Source: an uncultured Flavonifractor sp. (GTDB taxonomy: Bacteria; Bacillota; Clostridia; Oscillospirales; Oscillospiraceae). Taken from it: a DNA stretch of 61,098 nt. Under the pieces are notes generated by a model. The model made no database searches. It saw only the letters and a program-made list of their open reading frames with translations, and was not told the origin of the DNA. Where the stretch lies: assembly GCA_944385625.1 (NCBI GenBank), contig CALWXZ010000004.1:1-61098 (forward strand), in the 5' to 3' direction. This document shows, piece after piece, positions 1 to 8,384 of this stretch. Positions within the stretch are counted from its first letter, which is position 1; each line of letters begins with the position of its first letter. The position numbers and the translations under genes are program-made.

Positions 1-119
1 TCCTCCAGCTCGTCGTAGAAGTCGTCGTTCAGCTCCCCGGCGAAGAGCTGGTCGAAGGAGTGGCCGATGTTCTCCCGGGTGCGGGTCAGGCCGGCCTTGA
101 TCTTTTCAAAAAAGCCCAT
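1..119 (-). CDS. ftsY: Signal recognition particle receptor FtsY (N-terminal part only)
   Basis: Only the first 39 codons lie in the window; the gene continues leftwards past base 1. The start MGFFEKIKAGLTRTRENIG followed by an acidic stretch is the short-N-domain FtsY type of Firmicutes. FtsY is the membrane GTPase that docks SRP-ribosome complexes at the translocon. The ATG at 119 is preceded by a purine-rich GGAAAGGAACG. It lies downstream of smc on the same strand, the usual rnc-smc-ftsY order, but here separated from smc by a transposase gene and palindromic sequence. The catalytic NG domain is not visible, so the call rests on the N-terminus and synteny. Confidence 0.85.
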   Translation of the reverse strand, partial: MGFFEKIKAGLTRTRENIGHSFDQLFAGELNDDFYDELE

Positions 120-136
120 GGGTTTCGTTCCTTTCC

Positions 137-649
137 TCAGGCGTAGTATTCGTCCTCCGCCCACCGGGCGGGGTTTTGGTCGATGTAGGACCAGGTATCG
201 AGATAATCCTGCTGTCCCCGGATCACATGTTCATAGTATCCCCGCTGCCAAAGCCGTTTTTGAAAGGGTGGCAGTATCCCACAGCGGACGCCCTTCATAT
301 AGGCGTTTGTCGTCATGGTCTTGTACCAGTCCAAAACCGCATGTAGGGGCGGCCCCGCGTGGCCGCCCGCCTCCCAGTCGTCAAACAGCAAAAGAAGGTG
401 AACATGGTTCGGCATAACAACAGAATTTCCCAGAAAAACGCAAGGAAATTTTTCCGGCAGTTTTTCGATCCACCGTTCCGCGATCTCACGGGCCGGGGAC
501 GGGCGGCCACATGGGGCCGCCCCTACAAAGGGAAACAGGCGTTCCCGGTTCTGCGTACAGATGGTCACAAAATAGGCCCCGCTCCGGCTATAATCATAGT
601 CTGGAAGTCGGATATTCTTTCTCTTCGGCTGTTCCATATCACTTGTCAC
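137..649 (-). CDS. REP-associated tyrosine transposase (RAYT, IS200/Y1 family)
   Basis: A 170-residue Y1-type HUH transposase of the RAYT branch. The start resembles RAYT proteins (LPDYDYSRSGAYFVTICT), the metal-binding HUH motif is NHVH in MPNHVHLLL, and the C-terminal half has RGYYEHVIR followed by YIDQNPARW, where the catalytic tyrosine is expected. RAYTs act on REP palindromes that carry a 5' GTAG. Two such 28-bp elements lie inside this coding sequence (342-369 and 500-527) and are translated in frame as VGAAPCGRP and GGHAGPPL. The GTG at 649 overlaps the TGA of a duplicated smc tail, so translation may be coupled to it; an internal ATG at 637 is the alternative start. No long terminal inverted repeats or target duplications are visible. 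Confidence 0.85.
   Translation of the reverse strand: MTSDMEQPKRKNIRLPDYDYSRSGAYFVTICTQNRERLFPFVGAAPCGRPSPAREIAERWIEKLPEKFPCVFLGNSVVMPNHVHLLLLFDDWEAGGHAGPPLHAVLDWYKTMTTNAYMKGVRCGILPPFQKRLWQRGYYEHVIRGQQDYLDTWSYIDQNPARWAEDEYYA
342..369 (+). repeat. REP-like element, copy 1 (GTAG hairpin)
   Basis: A 28-bp element starting TGTAG, followed by a hairpin with 8-bp arms GGGCGGCC / GGCCGCCC around a 6-base loop. The 5' GTAG matches the tetranucleotide known to be read by RAYT transposases. It is 26/28 identical to the inverted copy at 500-527 and lies inside the RAYT coding frame. Confidence 0.8.
500..527 (-). repeat. REP-like element, copy 2 (inverted, GTAG hairpin)
   Basis: The reverse complement of 500-527 has the same 28-bp layout as copy 1: TGTAG, then GGGCGGCC, a 6-base loop, and GGCCGCCC. 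It differs from copy 1 only in two loop bases. With copy 1 it forms an inverted pair about 130 bp apart, the arrangement known for REP doublets (BIMEs). Confidence 0.8.
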
Positions 650-714
650 TTGATATTCAATTCCCGCTCCACATCATTCAAATTGATGGTCAGCAGGCGG
701 CTCACCCCCTGCTC
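645..714 (-). pseudogene. Duplicated 3' end of smc
   Basis: Seventy bases align with the true smc end at 959-1028, with only a few mismatches that are concentrated at codon level near the stop. It reads EQGVSRLLTINLNDVERELNIK and then TGA, against KELHIK in the real gene. Beyond 714 the similarity stops abruptly. The remnant's TGA overlaps the GTG of the RAYT gene. It looks like a tail duplication that came with, or resulted from, the insertion. Confidence 0.75.
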
Positions 715-958
715 CTTCGTCGGCGCAAAGTCCGCTTCACTCGGAATCCCCGCAAGCGGGAACCCCTCGCCCGCTCCCTTGCGCCTCCTCTCCCCACCCG
801 ACCCGCTCCGCTGGGCTCGGGCGGGGGCCCCATATTTCACTCAAATCGCCGGAAATGAATTCCGTCGATTTCAAGGTTTTGCCCGCTGGGCAAAACGCTT
901 GACGGCGCATGCGCCGCCCCGCCTGCGGCGGGTGTCGTCGGCCGACGCGCTCTCCGGC
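715..958. other. Palindrome-rich non-coding spacer between smc and its duplicated tail
   Basis: About 245 bp with no convincing gene but many short inverted repeats, including the perfect palindrome GGCGCATGCGCC (904-915), a TTTTGCCC/GGGCAAAA hairpin near 875-895 and GC-rich stems near 915-960. The density of palindromes suggests decayed REP or mobile sequence. No promoter is recognised. Confidence 0.5.
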
Positions 959-959
959 G

Positions 960-3900
960 TCACTTGATGTGCAGTTCCTTCTCCACATCATTCAGATTGA
1001 TGGTCAGCAGGCGGCTCACCCCCTGCTCCTGCATGGTGACGCCGTAGAGCACGTCGGCCTCCTCCATGGTGCCCCGGCGGTGGGTGATGACGATGAACTG
1101 GGTCTTGTCCGCCATCTGGCGCATATAGCGGGCAAAGCGCACCACGTTGGCGTCGTCCAGGGCGGCTTCGATCTCGTCCATCACCACGAAGGGGGTGGGC
1201 CGCACCTTCAAAATGGCAAAATAGAGGGCGATGGCCACAAAGGCCTTCTCACCGCCGGACAGCAGGGAGAGTACCTTCAGCGCCTTGCCCGGGGGCTGCA
1301 CCCGGATCTCGATGCCGCAGTTCAGGATGTCCTCCGGGTCCTCCAGCTCCAGGGTGGCCTTGCCCCCACCGAAGAGTTCGGTAAAGGTCTGCTGGAAGGC
1401 CTCGTTGAGGATGGCAAACTGTCTGGCAAAGATGCTGCGCATCTCCGCTGTAATATCAGCGATGATGCCCTCCAGCTCCTTTTTGGACTTGAGCACGTCG
1501 TCCCGCTGGTCAGTGAGGTAGGTATAGCGCTCGTTGATACGCTGGAACTCCTCGATGGCGTCCAGGTTGATATTGCCAAGGGCGGAGATGGATTTTTTCA
1601 GCTCCCCCACCCGGCGCTGGGCCTTGGGGACACTCTCCAGCTCCACCCGCTGGGCCAGAGCCGCCTGGTGGGACAGTTCGTAGGTCTCCCACAGCTTGTC
1701 CAGCAGGTTCTTTTCCTCCAGGGCGGCGGCGGCCTTCTTCTGCTCCAGCACCGACACCTCCCGCTCCAGGCCCAGCAGGGCGCTGTTTTTGTCCCTGGCG
1801 TCCTTGTCGGCCTGGTTACGCCGGGCCTCCAGGGCCAGCTTCTCGTCGTTGATGCGGCTGATGGTAGCCTGCCGCTCCCCGTTCTCCCGGCGGATGGTCT
1901 GGAGCTGCCCCTCCTTCTCCGCGATCTCCCGCTCCAGATCGGCGTTTTTCATCTGAAACTGGGAGAGCATTCTCTCCCGCTCGGCCTTGTCGCCGGTCAG
2001 GTCCCGGCGCAGTTCCTCCAGCTCGGTCATGGACTGCCGGGCGGCCTGGGCCTCCGCCTCCAGGGCGGCCAGGCGCATATTCAGCTGGGCGATGGCCTCC
2101 CCCAGGGCGGCGGCCTTCTCCTGGACGTCGCTCTGGCCCCTGGCCTTGCCCTCGGCCTCGGCCCGCAGGGCGGCTGCGGCCCCCTCCAGGGACTCCACTC
2201 TGGCCCGGGCGGCCCGGGTGTCCGCCTCAATCTGGGCGGAGCGGGCCTGGAGCTGCTCCAGCTCCCCCTTCTGGTCGGCCCGCTGACGTTTCAGGTCGGC
2301 CAGCTGGGTGTCCAGATGGCCCAGGCGCTCCTCCAGTTTGAGGATGTCGTCCTCGTGGCGGCGCTGCTGGGCCTGGGCGGTCTCCATCTCGTAGGCGGCG
2401 GCGGTGGCCTCCCGCTTGGCCTCCTCCATGGCGTGGGCGGCGTCGGCCAGCTGCCGGGCCACGCCGGTGCGCTGCTGCTCCAGCCGCTCCAGCTCGTTGG
2501 CCCGGCTCAAAATGCCCGCGCTGCGGGAGGTGGAGCCGCCGGTCATGGAGCCGCCGGGGTTGAGCACCTGGCCGTCCAGGGTGACGATCTTGAACCGATA
2601 GCCATATTTCCGGGCCATGGCAATGGCCTTGTCCATATCCTCGGCCACCACGGTGCGGCCCAGCAGGTTGGAAAAGATCTTCTCATACCTGGGGTCGAAC
2701 TGGATGAGCTCATTGCCCAGGCCCACAAAGCCGGGCTCCCTGCGCACCCCCTGGTCCCGGAAGTCATAGGGCCGGATGGAGGTCAGTGGCAGGAAGGTGC
2801 TCCGACCGCCGTCCCGGCGTTTCAGGTACTGGATGGCGGACTTGCCGTCCTCCTCCCGCTCCACCACGATGTGCTGCATGGCGCCTCCAAGGGCGATCTC
2901 AATGGCCACCGTGCAGGCGTCGGGCACATGGATGAGTCCGGCCACCGGGCCGTGGATGCCCCGGAGCTGGCCCTTCTTGGCCTCTCCCATCACCAGCTTC
3001 ACCGCTTTGGAGTAGCCCTCATACATCTTTTCCATCTCGGAGAGCATATGGATGCGGGAATTCAGGGCGTTGTCCTCCATCTGGAGCTTGACGTGGCGCT
3101 CCTGGGCCTCCCTGGCCTTCCGCTGCCGGGCCTCCAGCCGCAGGGCGTAGCCGCTGATGATGTTCTGTAAACTGTCCCTGTCCTCTCTGGCCTGATCCAG
3201 CTCCTGGGCGGCTTGGCGGCGGTTGTCCTCCGCCTCATGGAGCCGCTCCTCGCCGGAAGCCAGCTCCTGGCGCACAGCCTCGTCCCGGTCCAGCACCTCC
3301 TGGGCGGCGGCGGCCAGGGCGGAGATGAGGGCCTTGGCGTCGGCGGCGGAGGAATTCTCCACCGCCTCCTTCCGCCGCAGCTCCTCCAACTCCTGGGCGA
3401 TGGCTCCGGCGGACCGGCTGGCGGAGGCGGCTTCATTCTGGCGGTCGGCCAGCTGCTGACGCAGGCCGGCACTCTGGCCCTCCAGCTCCTCCAGCCGGGT
3501 CTTTCGCTCTCCGATCTGGGCGGCGATGGAATCGGCCCGCCCCTCCTGCTGCTCCAGCTCCCGCTGGATGCGGTCCCGGTTCTCCAAATTGTTCTGAATG
3601 TTGGTCTTTAAGACAGCGATGGCGTTTTCCAGACCGTTGGCGTCGGCCTCCCGCTGCATCATCTGGAAGCGGACACCCTCGCTCTCCACATCCTTGTCCC
3701 GCATCCGCTCGGAGAAGGCCTCGGCGGCGGCGTACAGGTCCTCCACCTGCTGCTGAATCTCCCCCTTCTGACGCAGGGCGTTCTCATAGTCGGACAGGGT
3801 CTTGCGGGAAGCGGCGCGGATTTTCTCCAGCTGGTCCAGCCACAGGGAGATCTCCAGTCCCCTCAGTTCATCCCGCAGGATGAGAAATTTTTTGGCCTTC

Positions 3901-4529
3901 TCGCTCTGCTGGCGCAGGGGCTCCACCTGGAGCTCCAGCTCGTCAATCTTGTCGGTGATGCGCACCAGATTCTCCTGCGTGCGCTCCAGCTTGCGCTCGG
4001 CCTCCTCCTTCCGGTGGCGGAAGCGGGAGATACCGGCGGCCTCCTCAAAGATCTCCCGGCGGTCGCCGCTCTTCACCGACAGAATCTCGTCGATACGGCC
4101 CTGGCCGATGATGGAGTAGCCCTCCCGGCCCAGGCCGGTGTCCATGAACAGCTCGTTGACGTCCTTGAGGCGGACGGAGCGGCGGTTGATGTAATATTCA
4201 CTCTCGCCGGAGCGATAGTACCGGCGGGTGACCATGACCTCGCTCTCCTCCAGAGGGAAGATGCGGTCGGTATTGTCCAGCACCAGGGACACCTCGGCAA
4301 AGCCCTGCTGGCGGCGCACTGCGGTGCCGCCGAAGATCACGTCCTCCATCTTGCCGCCCCGGAGGGCCTTGGTGGACTGCTCCCCCATAACCCAGCGGAT
4401 GGCGTCGGAGATATTCGATTTTCCGCTGCCGTTGGGACCAACGATGGCGGTGATGTCCTCCCCGAAGGAGAGGACGGTCTTATCCGGGAAGGATTTGAAT
4501 CCCTGGATCTCCAGCGCTTTCAGATACAA
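960..4529 (-). CDS. smc: Chromosome segregation ATPase SMC
   Basis: About 1189 residues with the full SMC plan: Walker A GPNGSGKSN near residues 31-39, a first long coiled coil, a hinge around residues 510-650 (GIHGPVAGLIHV, a GGAMQH loop, GGSMTGG), a second coiled coil, then the ABC signature LSGGEKA and Walker B FVVMDEIEAALDD. SMC dimers with ScpA/ScpB compact and separate chromosomes. I prefer the TTG at 4529, because GAGGTG lies five bases upstream and YLKALEIQGFKSF is the family start; a GTG at 4547 would add six residues. It has its own promoter at 4567-4595. Normally it directly follows rnc; here a plus-strand peptidase gene separates them. Confidence 0.95.
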   Translation of the reverse strand: MYLKALEIQGFKSFPDKTVLSFGEDITAIVGPNGSGKSNISDAIRWVMGEQSTKALRGGKMEDVIFGGTAVRRQQGFAEVSLVLDNTDRIFPLEESEVMVTRRYYRSGESEYYINRRSVRLKDVNELFMDTGLGREGYSIIGQGRIDEILSVKSGDRREIFEEAAGISRFRHRKEEAERKLERTQENLVRITDKIDELELQVEPLRQQSEKAKKFLILRDELRGLEISLWLDQLEKIRAASRKTLSDYENALRQKGEIQQQVEDLYAAAEAFSERMRDKDVESEGVRFQMMQREADANGLENAIAVLKTNIQNNLENRDRIQRELEQQEGRADSIAAQIGERKTRLEELEGQSAGLRQQLADRQNEAASASRSAGAIAQELEELRRKEAVENSSAADAKALISALAAAAQEVLDRDEAVRQELASGEERLHEAEDNRRQAAQELDQAREDRDSLQNIISGYALRLEARQRKAREAQERHVKLQMEDNALNSRIHMLSEMEKMYEGYSKAVKLVMGEAKKGQLRGIHGPVAGLIHVPDACTVAIEIALGGAMQHIVVEREEDGKSAIQYLKRRDGGRSTFLPLTSIRPYDFRDQGVRREPGFVGLGNELIQFDPRYEKIFSNLLGRTVVAEDMDKAIAMARKYGYRFKIVTLDGQVLNPGGSMTGGSTSRSAGILSRANELERLEQQRTGVARQLADAAHAMEEAKREATAAAYEMETAQAQQRRHEDDILKLEERLGHLDTQLADLKRQRADQKGELEQLQARSAQIEADTRAARARVESLEGAAAALRAEAEGKARGQSDVQEKAAALGEAIAQLNMRLAALEAEAQAARQSMTELEELRRDLTGDKAERERMLSQFQMKNADLEREIAEKEGQLQTIRRENGERQATISRINDEKLALEARRNQADKDARDKNSALLGLEREVSVLEQKKAAAALEEKNLLDKLWETYELSHQAALAQRVELESVPKAQRRVGELKKSISALGNINLDAIEEFQRINERYTYLTDQRDDVLKSKKELEGIIADITAEMRSIFARQFAILNEAFQQTFTELFGGGKATLELEDPEDILNCGIEIRVQPPGKALKVLSLLSGGEKAFVAIALYFAILKVRPTPFVVMDEIEAALDDANVVRFARYMRQMADKTQFIVITHRRGTMEEADVLYGVTMQEQGVSRLLTINLNDVEKELHIK

Positions 4530-4566
4530 GGCGGCACCTCGCAACACATATACTTCTGAATAAAGT

Positions 4567-4595
4567 ATTATATCAAGGAATGGATACTATTGCAA
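4567..4595 (-). promoter_or_regulatory. Promoter for smc
   Basis: On the minus strand TTGCAA (4590-4595), a 17-base spacer and TATAAT (4567-4572) form a near-consensus vegetative promoter about 40 bp upstream of the smc start. Confidence 0.75.
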
Positions 4596-4746
4596 ATCCT
4601 TTTCAGGCCGTATTTTCCCTTTTAACTTTCCTTTTTGTCCTGAGCGCCGGTTCCCGGCAAGGGAGACGCCCACAAAAAGCGGCTGCCCAGCGACAGAATA
4701 TGCGCCTAATTTTCCCGAAAAGCAATACCCAACAGAAAGACGTTAT

Positions 4747-4754
4747 GCTATAAT
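4747..4754 (+). promoter_or_regulatory. Extended -10 promoter for the M13 peptidase gene
   Basis: TGCTATAAT gives a perfect -10 with the TGn extension. No strong -35 is seen. The peptidase start codon is 125 bp downstream, preceded by AGAGGGGAACG. Together with the smc promoter this fills the divergent region 4548-4878; nothing else is recognised there. Confidence 0.6.
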
Positions 4755-4878
4755 GAGGGAAATCGCTGTGGGAAGGTGATGGAATACATCTTCTGGACAG
4801 AGCTGCTCCCCCAGGCAGAGGAAGCTGTTCCGGCGCAAGCGATGATAAGGACATTCTGAGAAAGAGGGGAACGATGTT

Positions 4879-7236
4879 ATGAAACAATCCACAATGAAAG
4901 GCAGATTGTCAGCGCTGTTGATGGTGCTGCCTCTGACATTGGGCCTGCTGCCTGCCTCGGCGGCGGGGGAACCCGCCCTCACCCGAGGCCAGGTGCGGGA
5001 TATACTGGTGCAGGCCGCCGACGACTATAACCCCGGTGTAACCGCGGACGACGTGCTCCGGGGCCGCTCCGGCGGGGCGCTGGATGAGGACTCCGACGCC
5101 ACCCGGGTGGAGGCCCTGGTGATGCTGGCCCGGGCCTTCGGCCAGCTGCCGGAACTCACCGGGGAGAACGCCCGGGCCGCCTACCCCACCCCCGACTTTA
5201 CCGACGTGCCCGCCTGGGCGGCGGAGGAACTGGAGCCTCTCTTCCAGGCCGGCGTCATCACCGGCACCTCTTCCACCGGTCTCTCCCCGGACAGCCCCAT
5301 CACGCAGTCTCAGCTGGATCTGCTTCTGAAGCGGGTGTACGCCCTGGAGGGCAGCTGCCTGAAGGATGACTTCTATGCCACAGTCAACCACGACTGGCTG
5401 GACACCACCCAGGTGCAGCCGGGCTACACCCGGTACGTCACCCTCAACGAGATGGACTACCAGACCGGGCAGCAGATTATGGGCCTCATTCAGGACATTG
5501 TGGACAGTCAGCCTCAGGACGGCACCCCCCAGGACCGGATCAAGACCCTGTACGAAAACATCCTGGACTGGGACAGCCGGAACGCCCAGGGTGTCACTCC
5601 CCTCCGCGCGTACCTGGACGCGCTGAACAACGCCTCCACCCTGGACGAGCTGATGCAGGCTCATAACCTGATCTCCTCCCAGCTGGCCACACCTACCCTG
5701 CTGACTTTTATCCCGGTCGTCGACATCTATCACTCCGATCAGGCCAATGTGGAACTGCTCAACTACATCCCCTCGATGGAGGCCAGCTACTATGAAAACC
5801 CGAACGCGCGGGCGGCCTATGTCAAGTACGTTTCCACCCTGTTTACCCTGGCCGGGTACAGTCAGGAGCAGGCCGATCAGGCCGCCCAGCGCTGCCTGAC
5901 GCTGGAGCAGGAGTTATCCGCCGTCTCCCTCACCGCCGAGGAACAGGCCTCTATCGCCAACACCTACAATTTCGTGGATGCGGATCAGCTGGCCGCCCTG
6001 TTCCCTCAGGTGGATCTGAACGGGGTGCTTCAGGCCGCCGGCCTTCACTCTGAGGATCGCTATGTGGTAAGCGATATGGGGCAGCTGGAGTATATGGCCA
6101 GTCTGTTTGTCCCTGAGCATCTGGAGGATCTGAAGGCGATGGCCCAGGCCGCTCTGCTGGCCAGCTATTCCACCATCCTCAGCCAGGACTTTATGGACGC
6201 CGCTACCCAGTTCAACCAGGCCATCCAGGGCCTGACCCCCGCTTCCGACCAGGAGACCGCCGTCAGCATTGTACGCAACTCCCTGTATAACGATCTGGGT
6301 CCCATCTATGTGGAGAACTGCTTCTCTTCCCAGGCCAAGGCCGACGTTACCCGCATGGTGGAGGACATTCTGGCGGTTTATGCCCAGCGTATTCAGAATC
6401 TGGACTGGATGAGCGACTCCACCAAAGCCCTGGCTGTGGAAAAGCTGGAGGCCATCGACCTCAACGTGGGCTATCCCGATCAATGGGATAACTATCTGGA
6501 TGGCGTGGACTTCCGCTCCACCGCCGAAGGCGGCTCCTTCTTTGAAAACTCTGTGCAGATCTCTCTGGCCGAGCGCAGCTACAGCAATGAGCTCCAGGAC
6601 AATCCCACGGCTCGGAGCGTCTGGGACGGTACGCCGGTTTATATGTCCAACGCGTTCTACAGCTCCTCCGACAACGCCATCCTACTTCCCGCCGGTATCC
6701 TCCAGTCCCCCGTGTACGACGTAACCTACAGCACTGAAAAAAATCTGGGGGGCATCGGATATATAATTGCCCACGAGATCACCCATGCCTTTGACAACAA
6801 CGGCGCCATGTTCGACGCCCAGGGTAACATGAACAACTGGTGGACGCAGGAGGATTACGCCGCCTTCCAGGCCCTGTGCCAGCAGGTGGTGGAGTTCTAC
6901 GACGGCCAGGAAGCTGCCCCCGGGATCACCTGCAACGGCACCCTCACCCTGTCGGAGAACGTGGCCGACCTGGGGGCCGCAGCCTGTATCACGCAGATCG
7001 TGGCTGACGAGGCGGAGCCCGACTTCCAGACCCTCTACACCCAGATGGCCCTGGTGTGGCGCTCCGTGGCCTCCCGGGAGGCCCGGGTCTACCTGTCCGC
7101 GGTGGACGTACACGCCCCCGACAAGCTGCGGGCCAACCGGGTACTCCAGAGCCTGGATGAGTTCTACGAGGCCTTTGATATCCAGCCTGGAGACGGTATG
7201 TGGCTGGACCCTGACGAGCGGGTCAGCATCTGGTAA
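4879..7236 (+). CDS. Secreted M13 (neprilysin/PepO-like) metallopeptidase with N-terminal SLH region
   Basis: 785 residues. A signal peptide (about 1-29, cleaved after PASA) is followed by an SLH-like region (about 32-155, with FTDVPAWAAEELEPLFQAGVITG), then a full M13 peptidase domain. The zinc site is HEITH (His632 and His636) with the downstream ENVADLGA motif supplying the third ligand; NAFYSSSDNAILLPAG and a C-terminal W are also M13 features. M13 enzymes are zinc endopeptidases that cut oligopeptides outside the membrane. The SLH region implies anchoring to the cell-wall polymer. It is transcribed from its own promoter, opposite to rnc and smc, between which it is inserted. The substrate is unknown. 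Confidence 0.93.
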   Translation: MKQSTMKGRLSALLMVLPLTLGLLPASAAGEPALTRGQVRDILVQAADDYNPGVTADDVLRGRSGGALDEDSDATRVEALVMLARAFGQLPELTGENARAAYPTPDFTDVPAWAAEELEPLFQAGVITGTSSTGLSPDSPITQSQLDLLLKRVYALEGSCLKDDFYATVNHDWLDTTQVQPGYTRYVTLNEMDYQTGQQIMGLIQDIVDSQPQDGTPQDRIKTLYENILDWDSRNAQGVTPLRAYLDALNNASTLDELMQAHNLISSQLATPTLLTFIPVVDIYHSDQANVELLNYIPSMEASYYENPNARAAYVKYVSTLFTLAGYSQEQADQAAQRCLTLEQELSAVSLTAEEQASIANTYNFVDADQLAALFPQVDLNGVLQAAGLHSEDRYVVSDMGQLEYMASLFVPEHLEDLKAMAQAALLASYSTILSQDFMDAATQFNQAIQGLTPASDQETAVSIVRNSLYNDLGPIYVENCFSSQAKADVTRMVEDILAVYAQRIQNLDWMSDSTKALAVEKLEAIDLNVGYPDQWDNYLDGVDFRSTAEGGSFFENSVQISLAERSYSNELQDNPTARSVWDGTPVYMSNAFYSSSDNAILLPAGILQSPVYDVTYSTEKNLGGIGYIIAHEITHAFDNNGAMFDAQGNMNNWWTQEDYAAFQALCQQVVEFYDGQEAAPGITCNGTLTLSENVADLGAAACITQIVADEAEPDFQTLYTQMALVWRSVASREARVYLSAVDVHAPDKLRANRVLQSLDEFYEAFDIQPGDGMWLDPDERVSIW

Positions 7237-7269
7237 GCAGGCGCTCCAGAGAATATGGCATCCGGCAAA

Positions 7270-7303
7270 ACAGCAGGACTGCGGCAATTCGCAGTCCTGC
7301 TGT
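7270..7303. terminator. Bidirectional terminator between the M13 peptidase gene and rnc
   Basis: A perfect 14-bp stem (7270-7283 with 7290-7303) and a 6-base loop, followed by TTGTTTT on the plus strand and TTTT on the minus strand. It can end both convergent transcripts. Confidence 0.85.
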
Positions 7304-7320
7304 TTGTTTTATCCAGGCTC

Positions 7321-7992
7321 TCAGCCCTTCAGTTTCTCAATGGCGGCCTTGGCCGCATTTTGCTCCGCCTCTTTTTTGCTGCGGCCCTTGCCCTGGCCAA
7401 TGGGCGCGCCGTTCAGGTCCACCTCCACCGAGAAGATCTTGGCGTGGTCGGGACCCTCGGCGCCGATGAGCTGATAGCCCAGCACCCGGCCGCTCTCCCG
7501 CTGGACCAGCTCCTGGAGGGCGGTCTTGTAGTCCCGGCTGGCGCTCTTCTCCTCCTCCCGGTCCAGGATAAATTTCTGAATGATCTTGCGGGCCGAGCCG
7601 ATACCCCCGTCCAGATAGACGGCGGCGATCACCGCCTCCACCGCGTCAGCCACGATGGAGGGCCGCTCCCGGCCGCCGCCGGCGTCCTCCCCCTTGCCCA
7701 GCTTCAGGTAGGACCCCAGGTCCAGCTGATGGGCCACCTCCACCAGGCTGCCCTCGCACACCAGGGCCGCCCGGGTGCGGGTCAGATCCCCCTCCGGCAG
7801 ATCGGGATGGGCGCGGAACAGGTAATCTGCCGTCACCATGCCCAGCACCGAGTCACCCAGAAACTCCAGCCGCTCATTGCTCTGGCAGCCCCTGGCCTTA
7901 TTTTCGTTGGCGTAGGAGCTGTGGGTCAGGGCGTTTTCCAACAGGGCCCGCTGATTGAAGCGGTAACCCAGCTTTTCTTCCAAGGCTTCCAT
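7321..7992 (-). CDS. rnc: Ribonuclease III
   Basis: 223 residues. The endonuclease domain carries the signature NERLEFLGDSVLG (39-51) and the second acidic site DAVEAVIAAVYLDGG; a double-stranded-RNA-binding domain fills the C-terminus (about residues 150-222, ending KKEAEQNAAKAAIEKLKG). RNase III processes rRNA precursors and, in Firmicutes, the SRP RNA precursor, whose gene is at about 37.3 kb here. It follows acpP on the same strand, separated by a strong hairpin. Confidence 0.96.
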   Translation of the reverse strand: MEALEEKLGYRFNQRALLENALTHSSYANENKARGCQSNERLEFLGDSVLGMVTADYLFRAHPDLPEGDLTRTRAALVCEGSLVEVAHQLDLGSYLKLGKGEDAGGGRERPSIVADAVEAVIAAVYLDGGIGSARKIIQKFILDREEEKSASRDYKTALQELVQRESGRVLGYQLIGAEGPDHAKIFSVEVDLNGAPIGQGKGRSKKEAEQNAAKAAIEKLKG

Positions 7993-8015
7993 GGCCGTCT
8001 CTTCCTTTCATGACA

Positions 8016-8040
8016 GGAGCCCCGCCGTCGGCGGGGCTCC
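8016..8040. terminator. GC-rich hairpin between acpP and rnc
   Basis: Stem GGAGCCCCGCC (8016-8026) with its complement at 8030-8040 and a 3-base loop; flanking GACAG/CTGTC can extend it. There is no T-run on either strand, so it may be a transcript stabiliser or processing site rather than a true terminator. Confidence 0.5.
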
Positions 8041-8056
8041 CCTGTCTGTTCCTGTG

Positions 8057-8296
8057 TCAGTCTTCCAGCTTGGACTTCAGATAGCGGACCAGGTCAGCCA
8101 CGGTGGAAACGCCGGACAGATCGTCCTCGTCCATATTTTCCAGGCCGAACTCCTCTTCCACCGCCATGGTCAGTTCCACGATGTCCAGGGAGTCGGCACC
8201 CAGGTCCTCGAAGGAGGTGTCCATGGTGATGCTGTCGGCTTCCACGCCAAACTGCTCGGACAGCAGACCGGCAATCTTCTCAAAAATCATGTTCAT
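8057..8296 (-). CDS. acpP: Acyl carrier protein
   Basis: 79 residues, acidic, four-helix ACP size. The phosphopantetheine attachment site is Ser36 in GADSLDIVEL. ACP carries growing acyl chains in fatty acid synthesis and is the partner of PlsX encoded just upstream. The start is ambiguous: AGGAG is 3 bases from the ATG at 8296 but 9 bases from the ATG at 8290. A strong promoter lies in the plsX-acpP gap. Confidence 0.96.
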   Translation of the reverse strand: MNMIFEKIAGLLSEQFGVEADSITMDTSFEDLGADSLDIVELTMAVEEEFGLENMDEDDLSGVSTVADLVRYLKSKLED

Positions 8297-8346
8297 CTAC
8301 TCCTGTCGCCTCCGTCGTCCGACGGCGTCTTTGCTTTTGCATTATG

Positions 8347-8376
8347 ATAATAGTGCAAGTTTCAATGACCTGTCAA
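8347..8376 (-). promoter_or_regulatory. Promoter for acpP
   Basis: TTGACA (8371-8376), an 18-base spacer and TATTAT (8347-8352) on the minus strand, about 50 bp upstream of the acpP start. It allows high ACP expression independently of plsX. Confidence 0.75.
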
Positions 8377-8384
8377 TAGGTAAG

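Noticed and set aside
909-3170. 753-residue plus-strand open frame
   Set aside because: It is antisense to smc; the Gly/Leu/His-rich composition is the shadow of a GC-rich coiled-coil gene read backwards.
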